From Saccharospirillum impatiens DSM 12546 (lineage in GTDB: Bacteria > Pseudomonadota > Gammaproteobacteria > Pseudomonadales > Natronospirillaceae), in the NCBI RefSeq assembly GCF_000423605.1, contig NZ_AUIH01000006.1, positions 123,287 to 187,286 on the forward strand: DNA of 64,000 bases, written 5' to 3'. Each line of letters starts with the position of its first letter. The stretch's first letter is position 1. Below the pieces are notes generated by a model, which did no database searches, was not told where the DNA came from, and saw only the letters and a program-made list of their open reading frames with translations. A program made the translations under genes and the position numbers. Positions 20,748 to 29,922 of this stretch are shown one piece after another.

Positions 20748-21931
20748 ATCCGCTAATGGCGCGGCTGATGCCCTACCCATTCGAAAAACTCAAACAACTC
20801 ACCGCAGGCGTAACACCCGCCGATCTGCCGGAAGTGGCCTGGTCCATCGGCGAACCCAAGCATGCGGCACCGGCCTTTCTGAGCACCCTGTTGCATGACC
20901 ACCTGGGCGGTTTCTCCCAGTACCCGGCCACCAATGGCCTGCCAGCCCTGCGCGAGGCTATCAGCCAATGGTGTCAGCGCCGGTTTCAGCTGCCCGAAGC
21001 CAGTTTAACGGCTGAACGGAACGTGCTGCCGGTCACTGGCACCCGGGAGGCCCTGTTTTCAGTGGTCCAGGCGCTGTTTGATGCCAGTTCCAGCAAACGC
21101 GACGTCTGGATGCCCAACCCGTTCTATCAGATCTATGAAGGCGCGACCTTTTTGGCCGGAGGTGAACCGCGTTACCTGCCTTGCCTGGCAGAAACCGGTT
21201 ATCTGCCGGATTTCGATGCCCTGACCGACGCAGACTGGGACAACTGTCAGATGCTGTTTCTGTGCACCCCCGGCAACCCTTCCGGCCAACCGCTGTCGCA
21301 GCAACAGCTGCAACACCTGATTCGCAAGGCAATCGCACACGATGTGCTGTTGATCAGTGACGAGTGCTACAGCGAACTCTACCGGGATGAAGCCAATCCG
21401 CCACCCGGGCTGCTCGGGGCGGCTGCGGCGATGGGCCACACCAGCTACCGCCACTGCCTTGTGTTTCACAGCCTGAGCAAGCGCAGCAATTTGCCGGGGT
21501 TGCGCAGCGGCTTCGTTGCCGGCGACGCCAGCCTGATCGCCGAATTTTTACGCTATCGGACCTATCACGGCTGTGCCATGCCGCTGCCGCATCAGCAGGT
21601 GTCGATTGCTGCCTGGCAGGACGAAACGCACGTTGCCGCCAATCGGTCCCTGTATAACCAGAAATACCAGGCAGTTCACGACATCCTGTCCGACAAAATG
21701 CCTGTACGCATTCCTGAAGCCAGCTTTTATCTCTGGCCCAATCTTGAACGGGATGACACTCAAGTCGCCTGTGAGTGGCTGCAAAAAGCCAACATCCGGG
21801 TGTTACCCGGGCAATATCTGTGCCGCACTATTGATGGCATCACACCGGGATACGGCCATGTGCGCATTGCCCTGGTCGCCGAACTGGACGCTTGTATCGA
21901 CGCCGCCGAACGCCTGCGTCACCTGCTCTAA
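20744..21931 (+). CDS. dapC: Succinyldiaminopimelate transaminase
   Basis: PLP aminotransferase (fold type I, class I/II) converting N-succinyl-2-amino-6-ketopimelate to N-succinyl-LL-DAP. The 395-aa protein carries LFLCTPGNPSGQP (about 168-180), SDECYSELY, and the PLP-lysine segment HSLSKRSNLPGLRSGF (about 244-259). The start overlaps the glnD stop (ATGA), and dapD follows one gene on, so the lysine/peptidoglycan role is supported by context. Confidence 0.93.
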   Translation: MNPLMARLMPYPFEKLKQLTAGVTPADLPEVAWSIGEPKHAAPAFLSTLLHDHLGGFSQYPATNGLPALREAISQWCQRRFQLPEASLTAERNVLPVTGTREALFSVVQALFDASSSKRDVWMPNPFYQIYEGATFLAGGEPRYLPCLAETGYLPDFDALTDADWDNCQMLFLCTPGNPSGQPLSQQQLQHLIRKAIAHDVLLISDECYSELYRDEANPPPGLLGAAAAMGHTSYRHCLVFHSLSKRSNLPGLRSGFVAGDASLIAEFLRYRTYHGCAMPLPHQQVSIAAWQDETHVAANRSLYNQKYQAVHDILSDKMPVRIPEASFYLWPNLERDDTQVACEWLQKANIRVLPGQYLCRTIDGITPGYGHVRIALVAELDACIDAAERLRHLL

Positions 21932-21973
21932 CCGGCAGGTTCAACCCGATTCGTACGAAAGGAAGATACCGCA

Positions 21974-22327
21974 ATGATCCGTATCTACGGCATTCGAAAC
22001 TGTGACACCATTAAAAAGACACTGGCCTGGTTTGCCGGCCAGCCGGTCGACATCGACTTTATCGACTATAAAAAAACACCGCCAAATGAGCCCCTGCTGC
22101 GCACCTGGCTGACCCAACTGGACTGGGAACAACTCGTCAACAAGCGCGGTACGACCTGGCGCAAGTTGCCACAGGACCTGCGTGACACCCTGACTGAGGA
22201 AGGGGCCATCAAACAGATGATAGATAACCCGTCATTGATCAAACGGCCTCTGGTCGATCATGACGGCACTGTGAGTGTCGGTTACGACGAACCACACTTC
22301 GCGCATCTGGTGGCTCAGGCTCGCTGA
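21974..22327 (+). CDS. ArsC/Spx-family protein YffB-like
   Basis: Small 117-aa thioredoxin-fold protein of the ArsC/Spx family. It has a single N-terminal Cys (IRNCDTIKKTL, residue 10) and the conserved RPLVD segment near residue 94. It is clearly of the YffB type that commonly lies beside dapE or dapD in proteobacteria. YffB has been linked to glutathione-dependent thiol reduction, but its substrate is not established. It lies between dapC and dapD with short gaps and is probably in the same transcript. Confidence 0.88.
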   Translation: MIRIYGIRNCDTIKKTLAWFAGQPVDIDFIDYKKTPPNEPLLRTWLTQLDWEQLVNKRGTTWRKLPQDLRDTLTEEGAIKQMIDNPSLIKRPLVDHDGTVSVGYDEPHFAHLVAQAR

Positions 22328-22368
22328 AACTGCTTTAAATCTGTTAAACGACATTGAGAGGACATCAC

Positions 22369-23400
22369 ATGAGCTATTTTGCAGTGGCGATCGGCACCGC
22401 CACCCGAAACAAAGACGGTAAAATCATTGAAGCCTGGTATCCACAACCGATATTGGCGCCATCTGAAGAGCTTATCGCTACCCTGAGCCAGGTTGCCAAG
22501 CTGAACGGTGGCAATGAAGCATTGGTGGTCGAAACTGCCCTGATGAGCGCTCTGGCCGACAGTTTCGACACTGCCGGCCATGGCGAAAGCGCCCAGTTTT
22601 GCCGCGCTGGCGAAAGCAGCCGTCAGACCATCGTGCTGACCGCGCTGGAAACCGACGCGGCCCCCGTCTCGGTCGCTGAAGGCTACCTAAAGCTGCATCT
22701 GCTGTCGCATCGTCTGGTCAAGCCACACGGCTGCTCGCTGGACGGGTTGTTCGGTCTGCTGCACAACATCGCCTGGACCAACGAAGGCCCGATCGACCTG
22801 CCCGAGCTCGCCGACCGGCAAATGGAAGCACGCCTCGCCGGCCGCACGCTGGATGTTCAGTGCGTCGACAAGTTCCCGAAAATGACCAACTATGTTGTAC
22901 CCAAAGGCATTCGCATTGCCGACACCAGCCGGGTACGCCTCGGTGCTCACATCGGCGAAGGCACCACCGTCATGCACGAAGGCTTCGTGAACTTCAATGC
23001 CGGTACCGAAGCGGTATCCATGGTCGAAGGGCGCATTACCGCCGGTGTCATGGTCGGCGACGGCTCTGACGTAGGTGGCGGATCGTCGATCATGGGCACC
23101 CTGTCCGGTGGCGGCAAGGTCGTGATCTCGTTGGGCAAGAACTGCCTGCTCGGGGCGAACTCAGGCATCGGCATCCCACTGGGCGATCGCTGCACAATCG
23201 AAGCTGGCCTATATGTCACCGCAGGCACCAAAGTGGCCATGCTCGACAACAAAAAGCAGCTGGTCAAAACCGTCAAGGCTCGGGAACTGGCCGGTCAGTC
23301 TGACCTCTTGTTCTGGCGCAACGCCGAAACCGGCCGGGTGGAATGCCTGTCGAACAAGACGGCCGTTGAGTTGAACAGCGAGTTGCACAGCAATAACTGA
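22369..23400 (+). CDS. dapD: 2,3,4,5-tetrahydropyridine-2,6-dicarboxylate N-succinyltransferase, long form
   Basis: Succinyl-CoA-dependent step of lysine/DAP synthesis. The ATG at 22369 (GAGAGGA upstream) gives 343 aa, the longer class seen in Pseudomonas rather than the 274-aa E. coli class. The N-terminal half is helical; hexapeptide-repeat beta-helix sequence runs about 180-290 (VRLGAHIGEGTTVMHEGFVN, GDGSDVGGGSSIMGTLSGGG). A TTG five codons upstream is less likely because it precedes the ribosome site. It converges with glpR, 6 nt away. Confidence 0.95.
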   Translation: MSYFAVAIGTATRNKDGKIIEAWYPQPILAPSEELIATLSQVAKLNGGNEALVVETALMSALADSFDTAGHGESAQFCRAGESSRQTIVLTALETDAAPVSVAEGYLKLHLLSHRLVKPHGCSLDGLFGLLHNIAWTNEGPIDLPELADRQMEARLAGRTLDVQCVDKFPKMTNYVVPKGIRIADTSRVRLGAHIGEGTTVMHEGFVNFNAGTEAVSMVEGRITAGVMVGDGSDVGGGSSIMGTLSGGGKVVISLGKNCLLGANSGIGIPLGDRCTIEAGLYVTAGTKVAMLDNKKQLVKTVKARELAGQSDLLFWRNAETGRVECLSNKTAVELNSELHSNN

Positions 23401-23406
23401 GCCTGG

Positions 23407-24195
23407 TCACTCGCAGACAAACAGCCTGACCTGATGCTCAGTGAGTAGATCCTGAAAAACTTTCGGCGGCGGGCTGTCGGTGTAGAACGCATCGGCCTGG
23501 GCAATGCTGCCCAGCCGCACCATGGCCTGACGGCCAAACTTGCTGTGATCGGCCGCCAGTAATACCTGGCGGCTGTGTTCAATGATGGTTTGGGCGACGC
23601 GCACTTCCCGGTAGTCGTAATCCAGCAGGGAGCCGTCGTCGTCGATGCCACTGATACCAATGATGCCGTAGTCGAGCTTGAACTGGCGAATAAAGTCGAG
23701 TGTCGACTCACCGACAATGCCACCGTCGCGGGCACGCACCTCACCGCTGGCAACAATCACCCGAAAATCTTCCTTACTGCTCATCAGCGTGGCCACATGC
23801 AGGTTGTTGGTCACTATCTGCAAGCCTTTGTGTTGCATCAGAGCGTGGGCAATGGTCTCGGTGGTAGTACCGATGTTGATAAACAGGCTGGCATGGTCCG
23901 GAATCTGATCGGCCAGGGTTCGGGCAATACGATCCTTGGCCGCCTGATTCAGTATTTGCCGATCAAAATAGGGCAAATTTTCAGTAGAGTTAACCGGGCT
24001 GGCGCCACCGTGAAAGCGCACAATGAAGCCATTGTCTTCCAGCAGAGTCAGATCCCGGCGAATCGTCTGGGGCGTCACGCCAAAATCGTCGACCAGGTCA
24101 TCGATGGTCGCATGTCCGTCTTTCTCGACCCGGCGCACAATGGCACTCTGTCTCGGGTTCAGCGGCTTGTCCAATCGGACATCACGTAGCGTCAT
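23407..24195 (-). CDS. glpR: DeoR-family transcriptional repressor, GlpR type
   Basis: 262-aa repressor resembling E. coli GlpR along its whole length. An N-terminal DeoR winged HTH (VDDFGVTPQTIRRDLTLLED, about residues 34-53) is followed by a sugar-phosphate-binding DeoRC domain with FINIGTTTETIAHAL, VTNNLHVA, DYGIIGISGIDDDGSLLDYD and DHSKFGRQAMV. GlpR binds glycerol-3-phosphate and represses glp genes; no glp gene is in this window, so the target here is unproven. It starts 6 nt after the coiled-coil gene upstream and probably shares its transcript. Confidence 0.88.
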   Translation of the reverse strand: MTLRDVRLDKPLNPRQSAIVRRVEKDGHATIDDLVDDFGVTPQTIRRDLTLLEDNGFIVRFHGGASPVNSTENLPYFDRQILNQAAKDRIARTLADQIPDHASLFINIGTTTETIAHALMQHKGLQIVTNNLHVATLMSSKEDFRVIVASGEVRARDGGIVGESTLDFIRQFKLDYGIIGISGIDDDGSLLDYDYREVRVAQTIIEHSRQVLLAADHSKFGRQAMVRLGSIAQADAFYTDSPPPKVFQDLLTEHQVRLFVCE

Positions 24196-24201
24196 GCGGC
24201 C

Positions 24202-25098
24202 TTATTGCACCCCCGATGAGGCCGATACCCGCTCTTCCAGACCATCTACCCGCTCACTGACGGCAACCAACCGCCGGTTGGCTTCGAGCCGGCCGGCATC
24301 GATTGAACGCAGCACCTCATTGAGCTCGGCGACGTCCTCCCGAAGCAGTTGTTGGTTCATGGCCGCCGTGCCCTGCTCAACCAGCAAATTCTCCTGCGTC
24401 AGCGTCAACGACAATAATCGCTCTTCCAGGCTGGCCGGGTTCAGGCTCTCCAGACTCGCCTGCAATTCAGTGAAAGCGTCGGATGTCTGTGCCAGCTCGG
24501 ATCGCAAAGCCGAGATTGACTCAGCCTGACCAGCGTTGCTAGTTGCCTGTTCGTCGAGTCGGCCGGTCAGCGACGACACGGCCTGCTGGCGGGCCTCGAT
24601 TTGAGTCTGCACGTCTGACTGAATCTGGGCAATCGACTGTTGATTGGTTTCGATCCACTCGCGGTTACGCTCATTGGCCACGGCCCAGAGTTTGCGGATC
24701 TCGCTCATCTGCATATCGGTCTCGGCCTTGATCGCCCGGAACTGATTATTGATCGCCGTTTCGTTCATCACCACCGATTCGTCCGTTTCGGTCATGGACC
24801 GCTGAACCGACACAATGCGATCGTCGGCCAGTTGCAGACGCTCGTCGAACATAGCCAGGCTCTGCTGCTGGCCGTAGGCCAACATTCCGAGACCCGCGCT
24901 AATAACAAATAACACCAGTATCAGAACCCACAACAGGGTTGGCGTGTCACCGCCGCCCCGAACCGGCGGCTCCGTGCGCTTGGGAGATGCTGTGTTGCGT
25001 GTGGTGGACGCGGGACCAGCCGTCGGTTGACGGCTGCGGATCTGGTCCCGATCAGGGACCATTTTGGGTAACTCGCTGCCCGGCTTGGAATCCGACAT
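24202..25098 (-). CDS. Membrane-anchored coiled-coil protein, unknown function
   Basis: I do not recognise a named family. The 298-aa protein has a 50-residue Pro/Arg/Thr-rich cytoplasmic N-terminus, one transmembrane helix (about 54-75, LLWVLILVLFVISAGLGMLA), and then about 220 residues of Gln/Glu/Ser/Ala-rich sequence with heptad character, consistent with a long periplasmic coiled coil. There is no catalytic motif. It lies 6 nt upstream of glpR and is divergent from sodB. Envelope-spacer or scaffold roles are only guesses. Confidence 0.75.
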   Translation of the reverse strand: MSDSKPGSELPKMVPDRDQIRSRQPTAGPASTTRNTASPKRTEPPVRGGGDTPTLLWVLILVLFVISAGLGMLAYGQQQSLAMFDERLQLADDRIVSVQRSMTETDESVVMNETAINNQFRAIKAETDMQMSEIRKLWAVANERNREWIETNQQSIAQIQSDVQTQIEARQQAVSSLTGRLDEQATSNAGQAESISALRSELAQTSDAFTELQASLESLNPASLEERLLSLTLTQENLLVEQGTAAMNQQLLREDVAELNEVLRSIDAGRLEANRRLVAVSERVDGLEERVSASSGVQ

Positions 25099-25224
25099 TG
25101 AAACAACCTGTCTGTGTTAAATAAGTAAAGCCATTATAGGGACAGCCCCCCAATGAACAAGCCAATGAACAGGAGAGACTCGGTAATTGTGCCCAATCGC
25201 ATTAAAATAGCGGCCAGGGCAGAC

Positions 25225-25253
25225 TTGAAACCAGCCCCGACCGACCAGATAGT
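25225..25253 (+). promoter_or_regulatory. Candidate sigma-70 promoter of sodB
   Basis: TTGAAA (25225-25230), a 17-bp spacer and GATAGT (25248-25253) lie about 55 nt before the sodB start. The -10 match is only 4 of 6. Confidence 0.4.
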
Positions 25254-25310
25254 ACAGTCACAAGTGATAACGTGCTAATACACCCATCGACAAGACAGAG
25301 GGAGAACATC

Positions 25311-25892
25311 ATGGCTTTTGAACTGCCAGAACTGCCGTACGCGATCAACGCACTGGAACCCCACATTTCCCAGGAAACCCTGGAATATCACCACGGCAAG
25401 CACCACAACACCTACGTCACCAAGCTTAACGGCCTGATCCCGGGTACTGAGTTTGAAGGCAAGAGCCTGGAAGACATCATCAAGTCCTCCTCAGGCGGCG
25501 TGTTCAATAACTCCGCTCAAATCTGGAACCACACGTTCTACTGGCACAGCCTGAGCCCTAATGGCGGTGGCACCCCCACCGGCGCACTGGGCGACGCGAT
25601 CAACGCCAAGTGGGGCTCTTTCGAGGCCTTCCAGAAAGAATTTGACGAAAAAGCCGTCAATAATTTCGGTTCCAGCTGGACCTGGCTGGTCAAAAACAGC
25701 GATGGTTCGCTGGAAATCGTCAACACCAGCAATGCGGGCACGCCCATTACCGAAGGTCAGACACCGATCATCACGGTCGACCTGTGGGAGCATGCTTACT
25801 ACATTGACTACCGCAACCTGCGCCCCAAGTATCTGGAAGCATTCTGGAAACTGGCTAACTGGGACTTCGCAGCGGAAAATTTCGCCAAGTAA
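25311..25892 (+). CDS. sodB: Superoxide dismutase [Fe]
   Basis: Cytosolic Fe superoxide dismutase, 193 aa from the ATG at 25311 (GAGGGAGAAC ribosome site). Metal ligands are His in LEYHHGKHHNTY (about 24-35), His in AQIWNHTFYW, and Asp/His in VDLWEHAYYIDYRN. The GGVFNNSAQIWNHTFYWHSL segment fits the Fe type. An upstream in-frame extension is non-conserved. A strong terminator follows, so it is monocistronic. Confidence 0.97.
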   Translation: MAFELPELPYAINALEPHISQETLEYHHGKHHNTYVTKLNGLIPGTEFEGKSLEDIIKSSSGGVFNNSAQIWNHTFYWHSLSPNGGGTPTGALGDAINAKWGSFEAFQKEFDEKAVNNFGSSWTWLVKNSDGSLEIVNTSNAGTPITEGQTPIITVDLWEHAYYIDYRNLRPKYLEAFWKLANWDFAAENFAK

Positions 25893-25940
25893 GTCAGGCG
25901 CGACAATGATGTCCGGCTCGCGCAGCGAGCACGGACGCTG

Positions 25941-25966
25941 AAAGGTGGCTCAGGCCACCTTTTTTT
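25941..25966 (+). terminator. Intrinsic terminator of sodB
   Basis: Perfect 9-bp stem AAAGGTGGC / GCCACCTTT with loop TCAG, followed by a run of T (25960-25966), about 50 nt after the sodB stop. Confidence 0.9.
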
Positions 25967-26084
25967 GTGGCAACACCAAACAGCTTGCCGCGTTGTGCTT
26001 CCTGTTCAGAGGCTCCTTAGTTGCCCTCTTCGACAATGCGCTGGATTCAAGCACCAAACAGATAGAGTAAATGCGCCTGCCTGC

Positions 26085-26399
26085 TCAGGTCTTGCCAAGA
26101 CACCGGTCTATCCGGTCAATAATCGCCAGCAACGGGGTTGTTGGCCGCTGTTCAAACTTAAGAGCCTCTTCGGCATATGGCTTTACCTGAGCCCCGGTGG
26201 GCAGTGGCAGACCGGCGTCAATCAGAGCCCTAAGTCGTTGCAGATAGATCCACTGCAACCATTCGGGCAGCGACAGTGTATCCACCGCGAATGGCTGGCT
26301 ACTTGCCAGCGCCTCCGGGGTGGGTGGTACATCGTTCCAGTATCCTTGCTCTCTCAGTTCCACTTCCAGTTCGTCCAACAGATACGACAATTCAGACAA
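26085..26399 (-). CDS. yqcC: YqcC family protein (DUF446)
   Basis: 104-aa protein matching the YqcC family: LLDELEVELREQGYW near the N-terminus and LSLPEWLQWIYLQRLRALID around residues 45-64. The function is unknown; the family is a small helical bundle often next to truC. I place the start at the TTG at 26399 because AGGGGAGGA lies just upstream; the frame stays open further 5' but that part is Cys/Gly-rich and unlike the family. It is divergent from the DUF3549 gene. Confidence 0.8.
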   Translation of the reverse strand: MSELSYLLDELEVELREQGYWNDVPPTPEALASSQPFAVDTLSLPEWLQWIYLQRLRALIDAGLPLPTGAQVKPYAEEALKFEQRPTTPLLAIIDRIDRCLGKT

Positions 26400-26557
26400 C
26401 AGCCATCCTCCCCTTGTGCGACAGACATGCGGGTCGTTAAAAAACCGGCAGTGTAGACACCCGGCTGCCGGATGCAAAGCACCCTGGTCAGCGGGATTAA
26501 TAACCCGACCCAAATCCGGTACACTGCGCCACCCATGACCGATACCCGAGCCATTGC

Positions 26558-27592
26558 ATGAGCACCTCAAACACCCAGTCCACACCCGGCCTTGTTGATT
26601 TTCTGGAGCGCAGCGGTGCTCGCTACAGGGCGTTTGACCTGGGCAGCCAGCTGCGCAATCTTAGCCGGGAGCAGTTTGCCCGCTTTGATCAGGGGCAGCC
26701 TTACCCCTACCCGCACCTGAGTCATGCCTGGCTGATTTTATTGCTGTGGAACCCTGAACAGCGGGAACAACACAGTATCTGGTTCATGAAGCTGCCGCTC
26801 GACGAGCAAGGTGGATTGCCTGCCGCCGTCATGACAGACGTGCTCGACCGCCTGTATCGCTCGCTGGCGACGGCTGACGCCGAAGAGCGTCAACGCTTGC
26901 TAACCGACCACCCCTACCAGTTTACGCCACCAGACAACAAAATGGCGGCCCTGCATGCCCGCGCCAGTCGCACGCTTGGCGCACCCCCCAGTTCATTCCA
27001 CCCTGAAGCCCACCGGTTGCTGACGATGGGGGGCACGGCAGAAGACTGGGCAGGGGTTGGCCTGCAAGGCCTGTTCGACGCATTGGAACGGCGCAGTCCA
27101 GCCGATGAGCAGGCGTTGTCTCGCCAATTACCCGACTTACCAGATTTCGTTCGCCACCAGGTGCTTAACGCCTTTGAGCACCACCAACCCGGCGTGGCAC
27201 TGACCGAATGCATCATCAGGCTGGCGCGACATCATCAGGATGTCGCCACGCGCGTTGCCACGCTGCGCGCCCTGTCGCTGAGCCCTTCAGCGGGGATGGT
27301 TGAAGCCTTCGTCAGCGATTCATTGAATCAATTCGCCGACGAACTGGATGTGGTTCTGGCCGTTCTCAGCCGACATCCCGGCCTATTGGCCAATACCGAC
27401 CTGGCACTGGCGGCCCTAGACCGGCTTGCCGTACTGGCCGACACCGATGGCTTCAACCGGGTAGTTCAGGGGCTCGCCTTACAACCCAACCTGTCAGGGT
27501 TGATCCTGCAGGCTTTGCGCCATCCACATCGCTCTAACGCACTGGCTCAGGCTATCGGCCACCTGATCAACAGCACCCGGACGTTACAATGA
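26558..27592 (+). CDS. DUF3549 family protein
   Basis: 344-aa soluble protein with the opening GLVDFLERSGARYRAFDLG and the QGQPYPYPHLSHAWLILLLW segment (about 49-68), which I associate with the gammaproteobacterial DUF3549 family. The C-terminal half is helical and looks like HEAT-type repeats. No enzyme motif is visible and the function is unknown. It overlaps the next gene (ychJ-like) by 4 nt, so the two are probably co-translated. Confidence 0.75.
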   Translation: MSTSNTQSTPGLVDFLERSGARYRAFDLGSQLRNLSREQFARFDQGQPYPYPHLSHAWLILLLWNPEQREQHSIWFMKLPLDEQGGLPAAVMTDVLDRLYRSLATADAEERQRLLTDHPYQFTPPDNKMAALHARASRTLGAPPSSFHPEAHRLLTMGGTAEDWAGVGLQGLFDALERRSPADEQALSRQLPDLPDFVRHQVLNAFEHHQPGVALTECIIRLARHHQDVATRVATLRALSLSPSAGMVEAFVSDSLNQFADELDVVLAVLSRHPGLLANTDLALAALDRLAVLADTDGFNRVVQGLALQPNLSGLILQALRHPHRSNALAQAIGHLINSTRTLQ

Positions 27593-28032
27593 ACGACACG
27601 CCACCCCCGTCACCCAATGCGTCAATGTCCGCTGCATCGCACTGCTGCTGCGGTCGGGCGCAACCCTATGATGCCTGCTGCGGACGCTTCCTGGACGCCG
27701 GGGCTTACCCCCGGGATCCGGAGACCCTGATGCGCAGTCGCTTCACCGCTTATCGATTAAAGCGTCTGGGCTACCTGATCAAAACCTGGCATTCCCAGAC
27801 CTGTCCGGCGCTGACTGCCGAGCACCTGGAAGGTACAGACTGGCAACAGCTGGATGTCATTCGCAGTAAGGCAGGATTGAAGAAAGGCTGGGTGGAGTTC
27901 ATCGCTCACTACGCAGAAGAGCAGCGCCAGGGGCAGAGCAACCCGGAACAGCTGCGTGAAATCTCAGAATTCCGTAAGGTGAAAGGGCGTTGGGTTTATT
28001 ATACCGAGCTGGAAAGCTGGCCCGGGCAATAA
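27589..28032 (+). CDS. ychJ: YchJ family protein (UPF0225)
   Basis: 147-aa protein with an N-terminal SEC-C-like zinc-binding cluster CCCGRAQPYDACCGRFLD (about 19-36) and the family segment PETLMRSRFTAYRLKRLGYL (about 45-64). A C-terminal NTF2-like domain ends the protein. The role is unknown; the SEC-C motif is also found at the C-terminus of SecA. The start overlaps the previous gene by 4 nt. Confidence 0.9.
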   Translation: MNDTPPPSPNASMSAASHCCCGRAQPYDACCGRFLDAGAYPRDPETLMRSRFTAYRLKRLGYLIKTWHSQTCPALTAEHLEGTDWQQLDVIRSKAGLKKGWVEFIAHYAEEQRQGQSNPEQLREISEFRKVKGRWVYYTELESWPGQ

Positions 28033-28122
28033 CGTCACGGCAATACGGACCAGGCGTTTATTCGTTCACTGACCGACCCCAACGCCCAAACACCAAGCAC
28101 CGATCGCCAAAAGGAGTCTGTT

Positions 28123-29355
28123 ATGAGCTGTTATGACTTGCCCGGCCTGCTGCCTATTGACCAGGCCCTGGAGCGAATGCTGGATCAGCTGACGCCTGTC
28201 GAACAGGTTGAAGATCTGGCGATAACCGCGGCGGTGGGTCGCATTACCGCAGAGCCGGTGCGAGCGCGGGTGAATCTGCCGGTATTCGATAACTCAGCGA
28301 TGGATGGTTATGGCCTGCGACATCAGGATGCCGCAACTGGCAAGCCCCTGCCCGTTCAGGCTCGAATCCTGGCAGGACAATCGCTGAATACACCACTGCA
28401 ACCCGGCCATTGTGTGCGCATCATGACGGGGGCACCGCTGCCGGTAGGCTGCGATACAGTGGTCATGCAGGAACACGCCCAAGATTCCGATCAGGGGGTG
28501 GCATTTGACCCGTTACCGGAGCCCGGCGCCAATGTGCGCCTGAATGGTACCGATCTGAAGCAGGGCGACGTGGTGCTGCCAGCCGGTCACCGGATACGCC
28601 CCATTGATGTCGCACTGCTGATCAGTGTTGGCCTGGTTGACGTGACCGTACACCGACGCGTGCGTATCGCCGTCTTTGCCAGCGGGGACGAACTTCAAGC
28701 GGCAGGTACCACGCTTGCACCCGGGCAAATCTATGATTCCAATCGACCCGGCTTGCATGCCCTGCTCGACCGACTGGGCGTTGAAGTGCTGGATCTCGGT
28801 GTCATCCCCGATGAACCTCAAGCCCTGCGCCAGGCGTTCAGTACCGCCAATGAGACGAGTGATTTGGTCATCAGCAGTGGTGGGGTCAGCGTCGGTGAAG
28901 CCGACTTTACCCGCGATATTCTGGCTGAAGAAGGCGACATCGAATTCTGGAAGCTGGCGATCAAGCCTGGCAAACCGCTGGCGTTCGGGCGCCTTAGCAA
29001 AGCCTGGTTTGTTGGCCTGCCGGGCAATCCGGTCTCCACTCTGGTGACCTTTCATCTGATCGCCGTTCCCGCCATTCGTCGCCTGATGGGCATGACGCAT
29101 CGCCCTCTCGCCCAATTAGCAGCGATCAGCCAGGATGCCTTGCACAAGTCTCCCGGGCGTATGGACTTCCAGCGTGGCCACTGGGCAGTCAAGGATGGAA
29201 CGGTTCAGGTGCGCTGCACCGGCTCCGGACAGGGCTCACACCAACTGAGTTCGCTGACCGACGCCAACTGCTACATCGCGCTGGAGCAGGAGCGCGGACC
29301 GGTTCTAGCCGGGGAAGCCGTTACGCTCTGGCTGTTTGACGACGTGCTGGCCTGA
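28123..29355 (+). CDS. moeA: Molybdopterin molybdenumtransferase
   Basis: Inserts molybdate into adenylylated molybdopterin to form Moco. The 410-aa length matches E. coli MoeA (411). Landmarks: VFDNSAMDGYGLR (about 54-66), RIMTGAPLP, FASGDEL, the MoCF-fold segment SSGGVSVGEADFTRDIL (about 251-267), and GLPGNPVST. A perfect AAGGAG lies upstream. It stands alone, converging with bioY, with a 7-bp hairpin across the two stop codons. Confidence 0.97.
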   Translation: MSCYDLPGLLPIDQALERMLDQLTPVEQVEDLAITAAVGRITAEPVRARVNLPVFDNSAMDGYGLRHQDAATGKPLPVQARILAGQSLNTPLQPGHCVRIMTGAPLPVGCDTVVMQEHAQDSDQGVAFDPLPEPGANVRLNGTDLKQGDVVLPAGHRIRPIDVALLISVGLVDVTVHRRVRIAVFASGDELQAAGTTLAPGQIYDSNRPGLHALLDRLGVEVLDLGVIPDEPQALRQAFSTANETSDLVISSGGVSVGEADFTRDILAEEGDIEFWKLAIKPGKPLAFGRLSKAWFVGLPGNPVSTLVTFHLIAVPAIRRLMGMTHRPLAQLAAISQDALHKSPGRMDFQRGHWAVKDGTVQVRCTGSGQGSHQLSSLTDANCYIALEQERGPVLAGEAVTLWLFDDVLA

Positions 29356-29368
29356 AAGCGATCAGGCC
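29349..29368. other. Hairpin at the convergent moeA/bioY stops
   Basis: GGCCTGA (29349-29355) and TCAGGCC (29362-29368) form a 7-bp stem with a 6-nt loop that spans both stop codons. There is no T-run, so terminator function is uncertain. Confidence 0.35.
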
Positions 29369-29913
29369 TGACGCGTCGCCACCGCGCCGGGCAAGCCCTT
29401 GTATACCGCCTGAGCGACCAGGGCGGTTAACACCACCTTGAGACTGTCGCCGGGGACATACACAGCCATCACCTGAACCGAGCGCAGCCAGTCGTTGCCG
29501 GTCACCCACTTGAAGCCCACGATACCAAATACATAGAGCACCAGGATCCCACCGATGAAAGCGCCCACCCCGGCGGCGATCAGAATCGACTGCCGCTGCA
29601 GTAATCGGGCAACGACACCGGAAACCAGGGCCGCAGCCGGAAACCCGATAATAAAACCGGCCGTCGGACTCACAAAGACGCCGAGCCCGCCACGCCCTCC
29701 CGATAGCAAGGGAGCACCCAGGGCCACTACCGCAACAAACAACAGCATCGACAGACACCCGCGCCAGGGCCCGAGCATCACGCCGGCCAACATCACCCCC
29801 AGTGTTTGTGCCGTAATCGGGATACCGGTTACAAAAGGTACTGGCGGAATTAGGCCCAGGGCCGCCACCAAAGCGGCGTATAACGCCACTTGTACTAACG
29901 CTTGGTCTTTCAC
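29362..29913 (-). CDS. bioY: Biotin ECF transporter substrate-binding subunit BioY
   Basis: 183-aa integral membrane S-component that captures biotin. It has about six hydrophobic helices and the BioY signature APLLSGGRGGLGVFVSPTAG followed by FIIGFPAAA (about residues 68-96). It is the last gene of bioM-bioN-bioY, 9 nt after bioN. No BirA-type operator was recognised upstream of the operon. Confidence 0.94.
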   Translation of the reverse strand: MKDQALVQVALYAALVAALGLIPPVPFVTGIPITAQTLGVMLAGVMLGPWRGCLSMLLFVAVVALGAPLLSGGRGGLGVFVSPTAGFIIGFPAAALVSGVVARLLQRQSILIAAGVGAFIGGILVLYVFGIVGFKWVTGNDWLRSVQVMAVYVPGDSLKVVLTALVAQAVYKGLPGAVATRQA

Positions 29914-29922
29914 TGTAATCTC

